A DNA stretch of 64,000 nucleotides from assembly GCF_047238305.1 (NCBI RefSeq), contig NZ_JBDFMO010000001.1, forward strand, positions 4,402,001 to 4,466,000. Reading direction: 5' to 3'. The notes below the pieces were generated by a model. The model searched no databases. It was not told where the DNA came from and saw only the letters and a program-made list of their open reading frames with translations. Positions 17,859-25,559 of the stretch are shown in pieces. The stretch is from Ferdinandcohnia sp047238305 (GTDB taxonomy: Bacteria > Bacillota > Bacilli > Bacillales > Bacillaceae_L). The translations under genes and the position numbers were made by a program. How positions within the stretch are numbered: the stretch's first letter is position 1; each line of letters begins with the position of its first letter.

Positions 17859-18956
17859 ATGGCTGAATTAGTTTTAGATCACATTTACAAAGTATACGAC
17901 AATAAAGTAACTGCAGTAGAAGATTTTAACCTTCATATTAAAGATAAAGAATTCATCGTATTCGTAGGTCCATCTGGTTGTGGTAAGTCAACTACATTAC
18001 GTATGATTGCTGGATTAGAAGAAATTTCTCAAGGGGATTTCTACATTGATGAAAAACGCGTAAATGATGTTGCTCCAAAAGATCGTGACATCGCGATGGT
18101 ATTCCAAAACTATGCACTATACCCACATATGAGTGTTTATGATAACATGGCATTCGGATTAAAGCTTCGTAAATTCCCGAAAGATGAAATTGATCGTCGT
18201 GTGAAAGAAGCTGCAAAAATTCTTGGTCTAGAAGAATATTTAACTCGTAAGCCGAAAGCATTATCAGGTGGTCAACGTCAGCGTGTTGCATTAGGACGTG
18301 CAATCGTTCGTGATGCAAAGGTATTCTTAATGGACGAACCTTTATCAAACCTTGATGCAAAGCTTCGTGTACAAATGCGTGCAGAAATTTCTAAGCTTCA
18401 CCAACGCCTACAAACAACTACTATTTACGTAACGCATGACCAAACAGAAGCGATGACAATGGCTACACGTCTTGTTGTTATGAAAGATGGCATTATCCAA
18501 CAGGTTGGTGCACCAAAAGACGTTTATGACAATCCGGAAAACGTATTCGTTGCTGGTTTCATCGGATCTCCAGCGATGAACTTCTTCCCTGGTACATTAC
18601 AGGATGGTACATTCACAATTGGTGATGTAAAAGTCGCTGTTCCAGAAGGAAAAATGAAGGTTCTTCGCGAACAAGGCTATGTAAACAAAGAAGTTATCCT
18701 TGGTATTCGTCCAGAGGATATTCATGACGAGCCTGTATTCATTGAATCTGCTCAAGGTTCTAAAATCAATGCACAGATTGAAGTATCTGAATTAACTGGT
18801 GCTGAAACAATGCTATATTCACAGCTTGCTGGTACTGACTTTGTTGCACGTGTTGACTCACGTACTCAAGCAAAACCAGGTGAAACAGTCGAACTTGCAT
18901 TTGACATGAACAAATGCCATTTCTTTGACGCAGAAACTGAAAAGAGAATCCGTTAA
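17859..18956 (+). CDS. msmX: multiple-sugar ABC transporter ATPase MsmX
   Basis: A 365-residue ATPase of the MsmX/UgpC type that energises several oligosaccharide importers made of separate permease and binding-protein sets. Walker A GPSGCGKST (37-45), signature LSGGQRQRVALGRA, Walker B FLMDEPLSNLDA, H-loop VTHDQTEAMT, and a C-terminal TOBE/OB-fold regulatory domain from about residue 240 are all present. Codon use is strongly biased toward common codons, as in highly expressed genes. AGGAGG precedes the ATG; a strong terminator follows. No sugar permeases lie nearby, as is usual for this shared ATPase. Confidence 0.95.
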   Translation: MAELVLDHIYKVYDNKVTAVEDFNLHIKDKEFIVFVGPSGCGKSTTLRMIAGLEEISQGDFYIDEKRVNDVAPKDRDIAMVFQNYALYPHMSVYDNMAFGLKLRKFPKDEIDRRVKEAAKILGLEEYLTRKPKALSGGQRQRVALGRAIVRDAKVFLMDEPLSNLDAKLRVQMRAEISKLHQRLQTTTIYVTHDQTEAMTMATRLVVMKDGIIQQVGAPKDVYDNPENVFVAGFIGSPAMNFFPGTLQDGTFTIGDVKVAVPEGKMKVLREQGYVNKEVILGIRPEDIHDEPVFIESAQGSKINAQIEVSELTGAETMLYSQLAGTDFVARVDSRTQAKPGETVELAFDMNKCHFFDAETEKRIR

Positions 18957-18970
18957 TCATAAAAGAAAAA

Positions 18971-18999
18971 AGTCGCCCGCTTTTTGGGCGACTTTTTTT
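18971..18999 (+). terminator. msmX terminator
   Basis: AGTCGCCC/GGGCGACT stem followed by TTTTTTT. Confidence 0.92.
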
Positions 19000-19006
19000 G
19001 TTGGGA

Positions 19007-19055
19007 CCAGAGGGACGGTTCTTGTGGTTCCAAAAGGAGCCACAAGAACCGTCTC
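19007..19055. repeat. REP-like hairpin
   Basis: Inverted repeat with a 16-bp stem: GGGACGGTTCTTGTGG (19012-19027) pairs with CCACAAGAACCGTCTC (19040-19055) with one G-T pair. Contains the complement of the 16-mer AGAACCGTCCCTCTGG found also at 32 and 20655. It lies between convergent msmX and a zinc-ribbon gene. Confidence 0.75.
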
Positions 19056-19093
19056 CGTGCCCCCTGGGACCCGTGGCTCCCCTGGCTCCGTCC

Positions 19094-19336
19094 TTATTCT
19101 TTGATTAATTTTATTTCTTGGTTGTGGCAGTTTGTACAATAGAATAGATGGGCACATTTATTGTTTTGGAAGGTTGTTTGGATGCCATCTATTTTTTTCA
19201 TGTCATCAATTTGCATATATGCACTATAGTCATCAAAATAATCAATAATACGTCCTGAATCCTCTAAAGACTTCCCACATTGTGCACATGAGAAACTTGC
19301 TTTGTTAAGGCCATTACATAATGGACAAATCGGCAT
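19094..19336 (-). CDS. small zinc-ribbon-like protein
   Basis: An 80-residue protein with paired cysteines: CPLC (4-7), CAQC (17-20), and C61/C67/C70 in CAHLFYCTNC. The arrangement suggests one or two zinc-binding knuckles. Not recognised as a named family; no other domain fits. ATG at 19336 follows AGGAGAAAAG. The gene stands alone, divergent from the spore-protein gene. Confidence 0.65.
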   Translation of the reverse strand: MPICPLCNGLNKASFSCAQCGKSLEDSGRIIDYFDDYSAYMQIDDMKKIDGIQTTFQNNKCAHLFYCTNCHNQEIKLIKE

Positions 19337-19441
19337 GATCTTTTCTCCTACTCATTTTCATATTTAGTTATCACTAGTTTTTCGATGAAACAAAGCTGTT
19401 ATGCTTTCTTTTCTGTAGGAATTAATTGGCAAGGTTATTTT

Positions 19442-19471
19442 CGAATATAATCTTTTCTTCGTCACATAATA
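19442..19471 (+). promoter_or_regulatory. sigma-G-type promoter of the spore-protein gene
   Basis: -35 CGAATA (19442-19447) and -10 CATAATA (19465-19471) with 17 bp between them, close to the forespore sigma-G pattern TGNATA and CATNNTA. Expected start of transcription is near 19478, which gives a leader of about 140 nt before the SASP gene. Confidence 0.65.
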
Positions 19472-19531
19472 CTTAGTACAAACACAGCAACACACAACTC
19501 ACCAAGCAACATAAACAGGTTAAATACACAC

Positions 19532-19590
19532 GGGTTAGCCTAGAGGCTAAGGAAACCCTTATATCTGGTGCAATTCCAGAGTGACCCACC
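19532..19590 (+). promoter_or_regulatory. structured 5' leader of the spore-protein gene
   Basis: Two stems are plain. First, GGGTT/AACCC enclosing TAGCC/GGCTA with loop TAGA (19532-19558). Second, TCTGG/CCAGA around the 7-nt loop TGCAATT (19564-19580), which looks like a tRNA T-arm, and is followed by GTGACCCACCA. ACCC there could compete with AACCC for GGGTT. Not assigned to a known riboswitch. Confidence 0.5.
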
Positions 19591-19621
19591 AAAAAAAGTC
19601 AGTTTAAGGAGATGAAGGAAA

Positions 19622-19822
19622 ATGGCAAACAACAACAGCAGTAACCAATTATTAGTACCAGGTGCAGAACAAGCTATCGACCAAATGAAGTATGAAATTG
19701 CTCAAGAATTTGGTGTTAACTTAGGTGCTGACACTACATCTCGCGCAAACGGATCAGTTGGTGGAGAAATTACAAAGCGTTTAGTATCTTTTGCTCAACA
19801 ATCTATGGGTGGAAGAGCTTAA
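19622..19822 (+). CDS. alpha/beta-type small acid-soluble spore protein
   Basis: A 66-residue SASP that coats and protects DNA in the dormant spore. The two conserved blocks are visible: MKYEIAQEFGV, which holds the germination protease site (after Glu in EIA), and GGEITKRLVSFAQQSMGG. Length and the Asn/Ser-rich N-terminus are typical. AAGGAG lies 10 nt before the ATG. It stands alone with a sigma-G-type promoter and its own terminator. It belongs to the SspA/B/C/D group but cannot be matched to one member. Confidence 0.95.
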   Translation: MANNNSSNQLLVPGAEQAIDQMKYEIAQEFGVNLGADTTSRANGSVGGEITKRLVSFAQQSMGGRA

Positions 19823-19847
19823 TAACAATTAAATATTAATGGCTAGA

Positions 19848-19879
19848 GAGACACCCTTAAAGGGTGTCTCTTGTTTTTC
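19848..19879 (+). terminator. SASP gene terminator
   Basis: GAGACACCC/GGGTGTCTC stem with loop TTAAA, then TTGTTTTTC. Confidence 0.9.
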
Positions 19880-19964
19880 TCATTCTTCCCAACTTTTGAC
19901 TTGATTTATTACAGAATATTATTGGAATACTAAGTTAGATCATACTATTATAGGAGGGATTGCT

Positions 19965-20186
19965 TTGAAGGATAAACTACAAAACAGCACAGAGGAATTA
20001 GCTGCAAGACATTACCAGCCTGGAGATTACGAAAAGGACGATCAATTATCCTCAGGACTTGCTACAACCCATGAACAAGTAAGTGATTCTTATATGGAAG
20101 GCGAAATTGCAGCCCCTTTTAATAATAATACGAAAACAAAAAATGTAGAATCTTCAAATGAAGGTTACCAGGATTACTATTCGTAA
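19965..20186 (+). CDS. DUF4025/YozQ-like small protein
   Basis: A 73-residue hydrophilic protein with the segment LSSGLATTHEQVSDSYMEG, the core of the DUF4025 (YozQ) family seen in spore formers. Function unknown. It starts at TTG after TAGGAGGG. It is followed 31 bp later by another TTG-start gene, so the two may be cotranscribed. Family assignment is from recall of the TTHEQVSD motif. Confidence 0.7.
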   Translation: MKDKLQNSTEELAARHYQPGDYEKDDQLSSGLATTHEQVSDSYMEGEIAAPFNNNTKTKNVESSNEGYQDYYS

Positions 20187-20217
20187 GATATGAATTCCCT
20201 TTTAGGAGAGATTCGAA

Positions 20218-20607
20218 TTGAGTGAAGTACAGCAATTTATTCGGGGTATAACAACGAAGGCAAAAGATACATTATCGAATACATCCCAAATTGTAAAAGA
20301 AAAAATTAATATCGTTTTGCAGAAGCCTATGGCAACGATAGATGACCTTGCCCAGTATATTTCAACCCACCCAGATACGAGTTTCGATACAAAAGAATTC
20401 CTTGGTTTTCAGTATCATTTTTACCACCTTAAAGTATCGGAATTAATCTTTTATCTCGAAACAAAGGGTGATCATGGTGACTACATTCTAGACCTGTCTG
20501 TGTGTTCACCTGAAGGTACCCTTTTTGAATACCATTCTTTCGAAAAGAAATATGGAGCCGATGAAAAAGTCCCTATCCCCGCAGCTTTGGCCAGCATCAT
20601 CCAGTAA
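20218..20607 (+). CDS. hypothetical protein
   Basis: A 129-residue soluble protein, start TTG after TTAGGAGAG. An N-terminal amphipathic helix (about 1-45) precedes an alpha/beta region. Not recognised. Composition and codon use match the neighbours and the ribosome site is good, so it is likely a real gene. A REP-like hairpin follows the stop. Confidence 0.65.
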   Translation: MSEVQQFIRGITTKAKDTLSNTSQIVKEKINIVLQKPMATIDDLAQYISTHPDTSFDTKEFLGFQYHFYHLKVSELIFYLETKGDHGDYILDLSVCSPEGTLFEYHSFEKKYGADEKVPIPAALASIIQ

Positions 20608-20614
20608 ATCCAAA

Positions 20615-20670
20615 GGGACGGTTCCATTGGTTTTCCATTTTTTTGAAAACCATGAGAACCGTCCCTCTGG
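20615..20670. repeat. REP-like hairpin between convergent genes
   Basis: GGGACGGTTC...GGTTTTC pairs with GAAAACC...GAACCGTCCC, a stem of about 20 bp with a small mismatch and a T-rich loop. The right arm contains the 16-mer AGAACCGTCCCTCTGG (20655-20670). It may also stop transcription from both sides. Confidence 0.75.
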
Positions 20671-20677
20671 ATCCTTA

Positions 20678-21943
20678 TTATTCAATTTCTAATATTTGTT
20701 GGTTTACTTCTACATTTACTTTTCTGATTCGGCGGTTTTCCACTTCCGTGACAGTTAAGCTGAGATGTAAGTAATCAAAGGTGTCTCCGGTTACTGGAAT
20801 TTTCTCAAACGATTCAAAAATCCAACCCCCAACAGAATGATGTGAGCTTTCCGGTTCTTCAATTCCAATGATTTCAGCAAAATCGTCAAGTGGCATATCG
20901 GCATTTATTTCATATGTATTTTCATCTAATTGTGTAATATATTTGATCTTTTCATCATGTTCATCCCAAATCTCACCGACAATTTCCTCGATAATATCCT
21001 CTAATGTAATTAAACCTGAAGTTCCGCCAAATTCATCAACTACGATTGCCAAATGTGTTTTGCTTTTTTGAAGTTCTGGCAGTAAGGTTGATATTTTCAT
21101 CGACTCCACTACAAAAAATGGTTTGCGGATTATTGAACGAACATTTATTTTCTTTTGTTGAACGAGAAGACTTAAAAATTCACGTTCAGATAAAATGCCA
21201 ATGATATTGTCGGTATTGTCTTCATACACTGGCACACGTGAGTAACGTTCCTCTAAGAACATATCTCGTATTTTTTCTATAGGATCATTCACCTCAACAG
21301 CAACCATATCAATGCGTGGAGTTAAAATTTCCCCCACTAATATATCGTTGAAATCAAGGGAACGGTGTACTAATTCTTTTTCTTTATTATCAATAACTCC
21401 TTCTTCTTCACTCAAATCAACCATTACTTTGATTTCTTCCTCGGTAAAGGATGGAGTATCATTATTACTGTTAATAAGCTTGGCTGCTAATGCTTTTAGT
21501 AATCCAAATAGGTAGGTAACTGGTGTGAGTATTTTCATTAATATATATAATACTCCAGAGACCCGTAATGAGAAATTTTCCGCATTTTCTTTTGCGAATG
21601 ATTTCGGAAGGACCTCTCCAAATACTAAAATGAGTAACGTCATGACAAACGTACTAACGACAAGTCCAGTATTTCCTCCAAGAAGATCTGAAGCCAGCTT
21701 TGATGCGATAGATGCTGCAGCAATATTTACAATATTGTTTCCAACAAGAATAGCCGAAAGGGCGTTATCAAAATGCTCCGTAATATAAAATGCCTTCTTA
21801 CTTCCACGTCGTTTTTCATCCACATAATTTTTCAGCCGAATTCGATTAACACTTGAATAGGCTGTTTCACTAGCAGAAAAAAACGCTGATAACAATATTA
21901 ATACGACTAACAAAAAGATGGTACTCAGTGGCAAATCGTCCAC
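20678..21943 (-). CDS. CNNM/CorC (HlyC-type) membrane protein
   Basis: A 421-residue member of the DUF21-CBS-CorC family, implicated in Mg2+ efflux or other divalent metal homeostasis (MpfA-type in Firmicutes). N-terminal DUF21 domain with four hydrophobic segments (about 5-155) including FFSASETAYSSVN, two CBS domains (about 205-330, ILTPRIDMVAV and VDEFGGTSGLITLEDIIEE), and the C-terminal CorC_HlyC domain (about 345-420). Start is GTG at 21943 with AGGAGTGTG upstream. Which B. subtilis paralogue it matches is not clear. Single-gene unit. Confidence 0.88.
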   Translation of the reverse strand: MDDLPLSTIFLLVVLILLSAFFSASETAYSSVNRIRLKNYVDEKRRGSKKAFYITEHFDNALSAILVGNNIVNIAAASIASKLASDLLGGNTGLVVSTFVMTLLILVFGEVLPKSFAKENAENFSLRVSGVLYILMKILTPVTYLFGLLKALAAKLINSNNDTPSFTEEEIKVMVDLSEEEGVIDNKEKELVHRSLDFNDILVGEILTPRIDMVAVEVNDPIEKIRDMFLEERYSRVPVYEDNTDNIIGILSEREFLSLLVQQKKINVRSIIRKPFFVVESMKISTLLPELQKSKTHLAIVVDEFGGTSGLITLEDIIEEIVGEIWDEHDEKIKYITQLDENTYEINADMPLDDFAEIIGIEEPESSHHSVGGWIFESFEKIPVTGDTFDYLHLSLTVTEVENRRIRKVNVEVNQQILEIE

Positions 21944-22084
21944 GAAAATTTCACACTCCTAAATTGTAATTGACTTTATTTTTGTTTATGATGAAAACAA
22001 TAAGGATAAAGTCAAATTCTTAAACATAACGATTATTTTTATAATAGCAAACATTCTCTTATATGGGAATGATTATCTATTGGA

Positions 22085-22100
22085 TGTGATTTAAATCACA
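22085..22100. promoter_or_regulatory. Fnr/Crp-type palindrome upstream of truncated hemoglobin gene
   Basis: Perfect palindrome TGTGATTTAAATCACA, matching the B. subtilis Fnr box TGTGA-N6-TCACA. Its centre lies 41.5 bp before the start expected from a TATAGT -10 box at 22122-22127, the classic activating position. Confidence 0.7.
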
Positions 22101-22156
22101 CTACATTATTTTTAGTATTGATATAGTACTTATAAGAAAAATGAAGCGGCGGTGAT

Positions 22157-22543
22157 ATGATGGACTTTAAACTTAATACCTTATATGAAGAAATCGGTGG
22201 AGCAGATGCCATTCAAAATTTAGTAAACACATTTTATCCAAAAGTATATGCCGATCCTGATTTAGCTCCTCTGTTCGAAGGAGATATAGAAGAAATTAAA
22301 AGAAAACAATATATGTTCTTAACGCAATTTACAGGAGGCCCGACATTATACAGTAATGAATTCGGACCACCGGCAATGCGCTATCGTCATATGCCTTTTG
22401 AGGTTACACCCACACGTGCCAGAGCTTGGCTACGTTGTATGAAAGAAGCTTTCGAGGAAACGGATTTAACCGGTGATGCAGCCGAAGCCTTTTATGCTCG
22501 TTTACAACAAGTAGCAGGAATCATGGTTAATACCCCTGATTAA
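22157..22543 (+). CDS. truncated hemoglobin, group II (YjbI-like)
   Basis: A 128-residue 2-on-2 globin. The proximal heme ligand is His78 in YRHMPF, Tyr27 sits in the B-helix segment FYPKVY, and Trp91 is in the G-helix position typical of group II. It probably binds oxygen or nitric oxide. Two ATG codons in a row allow a start at 22157 or 22160; GGCGGTG fits the second slightly better. In B. subtilis the relative yjbI lies beside yjbH; here it stands alone behind an Fnr-type box. Confidence 0.9.
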   Translation: MMDFKLNTLYEEIGGADAIQNLVNTFYPKVYADPDLAPLFEGDIEEIKRKQYMFLTQFTGGPTLYSNEFGPPAMRYRHMPFEVTPTRARAWLRCMKEAFEETDLTGDAAEAFYARLQQVAGIMVNTPD

Positions 22544-22564
22544 AGGGGCGGAAAAAAAACAAGA

Positions 22565-22598
22565 CAAAAAAACCCACGAAAACTTCGTGGATTTTTTT
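22565..22598. terminator. bidirectional terminator
   Basis: CCACGAA/TTCGTGG stem with a 3-nt loop (22574-22590), A-rich on the left and T-rich on the right, serving the globin gene and the small gene on the other strand. Confidence 0.88.
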
Positions 22599-22680
22599 AT
22601 GATTCAATAATAATGGTTCCAATAAAAAATAGTAATACTAACGCTGCCGCAATATTAAATGTTATTGATAATTCGTCCAA
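22597..22680 (-). CDS. 27-residue single-helix membrane peptide
   Basis: A small reading frame starting TTG with GGGGGAG 5 nt upstream. The peptide begins MDELSITFNIAAALVLLFF and ends in IIIES: a short acidic head followed by one membrane helix. It ends exactly at a strong terminator. The ribosome site, hydrophobicity and terminator support translation; no homologue is recalled. Function unknown. Confidence 0.55.
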   Translation of the reverse strand: MDELSITFNIAAALVLLFFIGTIIIES

Positions 22681-22811
22681 AGTTACTCCCCCATTATCTA
22701 TTTTATGGTTTTAGAGTATCATCAAATGTGGAAAAATTAGGTGCGTTTTTAAGGCAGTTTTTTGTCAAAGAGATGAACTTTTTGTGAATCGAAATTCCCC
22801 CTGTTTTATAA

Positions 22812-23831
22812 TCATCCTAAATACCGATGATACAGACTCTTTGCTTCAGACAGGTCTTTTGTTCCATGAATGAGAACACGACCGTCCTTGAAAACAACCA
22901 TTCTATGTGTACCTTGTGTAAACGATAGTAAGAATGGGTTTGTTTCGACCTTGCCACCTTGAGCAGTTAAACGTTCTGCAAGAGAATCTAAATCTCTTTC
23001 CATTCGCTTACTTGGTCGTATTTGAACGGAGTCCCTTCCACATAAAACAGCTGATTTTGTCTGATTCTCATAGGATAAAAATGGATAGGTTGGATTTGTT
23101 CCACAAGAAAGACAGCCCTCTTTTTTTACACGATCAACTTTTATCTCAGTATGTTGATTTTTCCATAAATCAAATGAAACTAATTTATTTCGTAGCGCAT
23201 CGAAATCTTCAACCAATATTTTAAGTGCTTCCGTTACCTGGTAGGCCACCACCATTTGAACAGCTGGGCTAATAATTCCAACCGTATCACATGTCAGTCC
23301 CCCCATTGGTATGGTTTCTAGGAGACAATGGAGACAAGGTGTCTTTCCTGGCAAGATGACATAACTAATCCCATAGCTCCCAACACATGCCCCATAAATC
23401 CATGGGATGTTATATTTTTGTGATGCATCATTTAAAAGCATTCTTATGTCAAAATTGTCGGTTGCATCGATGATTAAATCAACATTATCAATAATATTTT
23501 CAATTTCTTGAATGGAAACATCAATGACATGAGCCTGAATATCAACCTCGGAATTGATTTTTTCCAAACGTTGTTTTGCCGCTACCGCTTTTGGTAAACG
23601 ATCGGCTGCATCTTCTTCACTATATAATTGCTGTCTTTGTAAATTCGTCCATTCTACATAGTCACGGTCCACAATTGTCAGCCTTCCGATTCCAGCCCGA
23701 ACAAGTCCCTCAGCACTTCCAGTACCTAACGCACCCGCACCGATTATCAGAACGTGTTTGCTTCTTATCTTCTTTTGTCCTTCCAATCCAATTGGAGTAA
23801 ATAACTCTTGCCGTGAGTATCGTTCGTTCAC
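22812..23831 (-). CDS. MoeB/ThiF-family sulfur-carrier adenylyltransferase
   Basis: A 339-residue E1-like enzyme that would adenylate the C-terminal glycine of a sulfur carrier (MoaD or ThiS). ATP loop GAGALGTG (31-38), DRDYVEWTNLQRQQLY, zinc-binding CLHC (166-169) and CLSC (240-243), and Cys181 at the catalytic-cysteine position. The last 70 residues are a divergent tail rather than a full rhodanese domain. It stands alone, with no thi or moa genes beside it, so MoeB and ThiF cannot be told apart; I lean to MoeB. Confidence 0.85.
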   Translation of the reverse strand: MNERYSRQELFTPIGLEGQKKIRSKHVLIIGAGALGTGSAEGLVRAGIGRLTIVDRDYVEWTNLQRQQLYSEEDAADRLPKAVAAKQRLEKINSEVDIQAHVIDVSIQEIENIIDNVDLIIDATDNFDIRMLLNDASQKYNIPWIYGACVGSYGISYVILPGKTPCLHCLLETIPMGGLTCDTVGIISPAVQMVVAYQVTEALKILVEDFDALRNKLVSFDLWKNQHTEIKVDRVKKEGCLSCGTNPTYPFLSYENQTKSAVLCGRDSVQIRPSKRMERDLDSLAERLTAQGGKVETNPFLLSFTQGTHRMVVFKDGRVLIHGTKDLSEAKSLYHRYLG

Positions 23832-23938
23832 CTCAAATTCCTTCCTTCCAATGTAGTTCTGTTGCTATAGTACCATAGGAAAGACTTGTAAATAAAAGAA
23901 AAAGCCAGAATAGAAAGTCTATCCTAGCTAAAAAGTGA

Positions 23939-24253
23939 TTATTCAACATATACAGCCGTACCATACGCAATAATCTCGGATGCATTTTGCATAACGGCTG
24001 AGGTTTGTAGACGCATTCCGATAACAGCATTTGCTCCTTTTGCCTTCGCATCATCTACCATTCGACCAATTGCTTTTTGACGTGCTTCTTCTAGCATTTC
24101 CGTGTAATCGGAAATTTCTCCACCAACAATTGTTTTCAACCCTGCCATAATATCTTTACCGATATGCTTTGACTGAACCGTACCCCCTCTAACAAATCCC
24201 TTTAGTTCTTTCACTTCTTTTCCTGGTACAAAATCAGTAGTCACGATAATCAT
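23939..24253 (-). CDS. YbjQ-family (UPF0145) protein
   Basis: A 104-residue YbjQ family protein, predicted to form a small oligomer; sometimes called heavy-metal-binding, without proof. Motifs: VRGGTVQSKHIGKDIMAGLKTIVGGE and AKGANAVIGMRLQTS. ATG at 24253 is chosen because GAGGAGG lies 9 nt upstream. It overlaps the end of the upstream small membrane gene and looks like the last gene of the sigY-type operon. Confidence 0.85.
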   Translation of the reverse strand: MIIVTTDFVPGKEVKELKGFVRGGTVQSKHIGKDIMAGLKTIVGGEISDYTEMLEEARQKAIGRMVDDAKAKGANAVIGMRLQTSAVMQNASEIIAYGTAVYVE

Positions 24254-24443
24254 TCTCGTCATCCTCCTCTTTCTCACGTTTTCGTTCCCATACTAATAAA
24301 GCAAATAATAAAACAATGGCAACTATATAAAATGCATAAAACGTCAGTGCCTTTGAAATATCAATAAACAAAAATACAATTCCTACGATTTGTCCTATAA
24401 CGGCTATCAACAATACAATATATTTCGCTATATTCCCCATCAT
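24234..24443 (-). CDS. small membrane protein of the sigY operon (YxlD/YxlE-like)
   Basis: A 69-residue protein with two membrane helices (about 6-28 and 34-52) and a charged acidic tail. By position it corresponds to one of the small YxlD/YxlE proteins that restrain SigY in B. subtilis. The ATG overlaps the preceding stop (ATGA), so translation is coupled. Sequence alone does not identify the family. Confidence 0.65.
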   Translation of the reverse strand: MMGNIAKYIVLLIAVIGQIVGIVFLFIDISKALTFYAFYIVAIVLLFALLVWERKREKEEDDENDYRDY

Positions 24444-24643
24444 TCCCTACCTGCTTTGTGTCGATAAATTTTTCTTGCAAAAATAAGATAAAAAACGATT
24501 GGCATGGGAGATTGAATTAGTCCCCAAATTCCCCAAAACCAATAATTATGCCCCCGCTTCCTTGCGTCTAAAAACAACCAAAAACTTTGAATGAGTAAAA
24601 TAATGACGATTAATATCCAAATTTTGATATCAAGCGTGTTCAT
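24440..24643 (-). CDS. PLDc_N-type small membrane protein (YxlD/YxlE-like)
   Basis: A 67-residue protein with two membrane helices and the segment RKRGHNYWFWGIWGLIQSP followed by YLIFARK, which resembles the phospholipase D N-terminal (PLDc_N) pattern seen in SigY negative regulators. Start ATG overlaps the preceding stop by 4 bp. Expected role: part of the membrane complex that keeps SigY inactive. Confidence 0.7.
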   Translation of the reverse strand: MNTLDIKIWILIVIILLIQSFWLFLDARKRGHNYWFWGIWGLIQSPMPIVFYLIFARKIYRHKAGRE

Positions 24644-24990
24644 GTACGCATCACCCGTTTTCGATAACGATAGAAGCTATAAACCGGGAAGCTAATTGTT
24701 GCGATACCTTGAATGAGAATATACGCAAGTGGCAATTGGAAAAATGCTGTGATTAATGCTGTCATCATGAATAATGCGACTAATATAAAGGCGATTAGAT
24801 CTCGTCTGAATTTTTTCTTTTGTTTCTGTTGTTCGGCTGCAACTATTTGTTCGAATACTTGTAAATCAGGAGTGAAAACCGAATAATGCTGATCTATTTT
24901 AGTAAGTGCTTCATTGATTTCCTGAATCGTTTCTACGTCTTCTTCATGTCGTGGTTCGTTCTTTAGTAGGACTAGCTTGTTTTTCTTCAT
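24640..24990 (-). CDS. yxlC: YxlC-like regulator of SigY
   Basis: A 116-residue protein with a soluble N-terminal half (about 1-65, containing a QEINEALTKID helix) and two membrane helices (about 66-88 and 92-107). Layout and position directly after the sigma gene match YxlC, a candidate anti-sigma subunit for SigY. It overlaps the sigma gene by 47 bp; AAGGAG lies about 10 nt before its ATG inside that gene. Confidence 0.75.
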   Translation of the reverse strand: MKKNKLVLLKNEPRHEEDVETIQEINEALTKIDQHYSVFTPDLQVFEQIVAAEQQKQKKKFRRDLIAFILVALFMMTALITAFFQLPLAYILIQGIATISFPVYSFYRYRKRVMRT

Positions 24991-25507
24991 TGGGTCTCAG
25001 CTCCTTTCTTACTGTTTGAATTCCGTTATGTATTCTTGATTTAACAGTTCCGATGGCAATATGAAGCATATCCGCTATTTCTTCATACGAATACCCATAG
25101 TAATGTTTGAGAATAATTGGAATTCGAATTTCATCAGAAAGCCTACCTAGTGCGTTAAGAACATCATTCCAATCTTCTGACTGGTTATCAAATTGCCACT
25201 TCATTTTGCGCAAGGCTTGTTCCTGTTGCTGATAGTTATGCTCGCGTTTCTTTTTTCGCAGATCGTCAATGTATAAGTTCGTCGCAATTGTGATGAGCCA
25301 TGAGGAGAATTTTGCTTTACCGTTATACATTTTGATTTTTTCCATACTTTTCATCATTGCTTCCTGTGCCAGGTCTTCGGCAATATCAGGCTTCATTGTA
25401 ACTTTTATTAAATATTTTACTAAAAAAGGATAATGCTCCTTAAAAAGCATTGCAAACGCGAGTGAGTCACCACGCTTTGCACTGCGAATTAGTTCCTTTT
25501 CATCCAT
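24944..25507 (-). CDS. sigY: ECF sigma factor, SigY-like
   Basis: A 187-residue ECF sigma factor. Region 2 spans about 10-85 (KYLIKVTMKPDIAEDLAQEAMMKSMEKI..WLITIATNLYIDDLRKK) and region 4 about 115-170 (LPDEIRIPIILKHYYGYSYEEIADMLHIAIGTVKSRIHNG). It leads an operon with YxlC- and YxlD/E-type partners, which identifies it as the SigY group. A TGAAC-N17-CGTA promoter just upstream suggests autoregulation. Confidence 0.85.
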   Translation of the reverse strand: MDEKELIRSAKRGDSLAFAMLFKEHYPFLVKYLIKVTMKPDIAEDLAQEAMMKSMEKIKMYNGKAKFSSWLITIATNLYIDDLRKKKREHNYQQQEQALRKMKWQFDNQSEDWNDVLNALGRLSDEIRIPIILKHYYGYSYEEIADMLHIAIGTVKSRIHNGIQTVRKELRPNEEKQASPTKERTTT

Positions 25508-25559
25508 GCATTGAATTCTCCCCCATGAAGATTTGGTTATCTTTATTTATCGTTAATAA

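Noticed and set aside
19532..19590. Intact tRNA gene
   Set aside because: Only 60 nt, no anticodon arm, and the 5' end pairs with its own hairpin rather than with the 3' end.
19941..19947. Sigma-G -10 box CATACTA before the DUF4025 gene
   Set aside because: It would start transcription inside the ribosome binding site, and no matching -35 is at the right distance.
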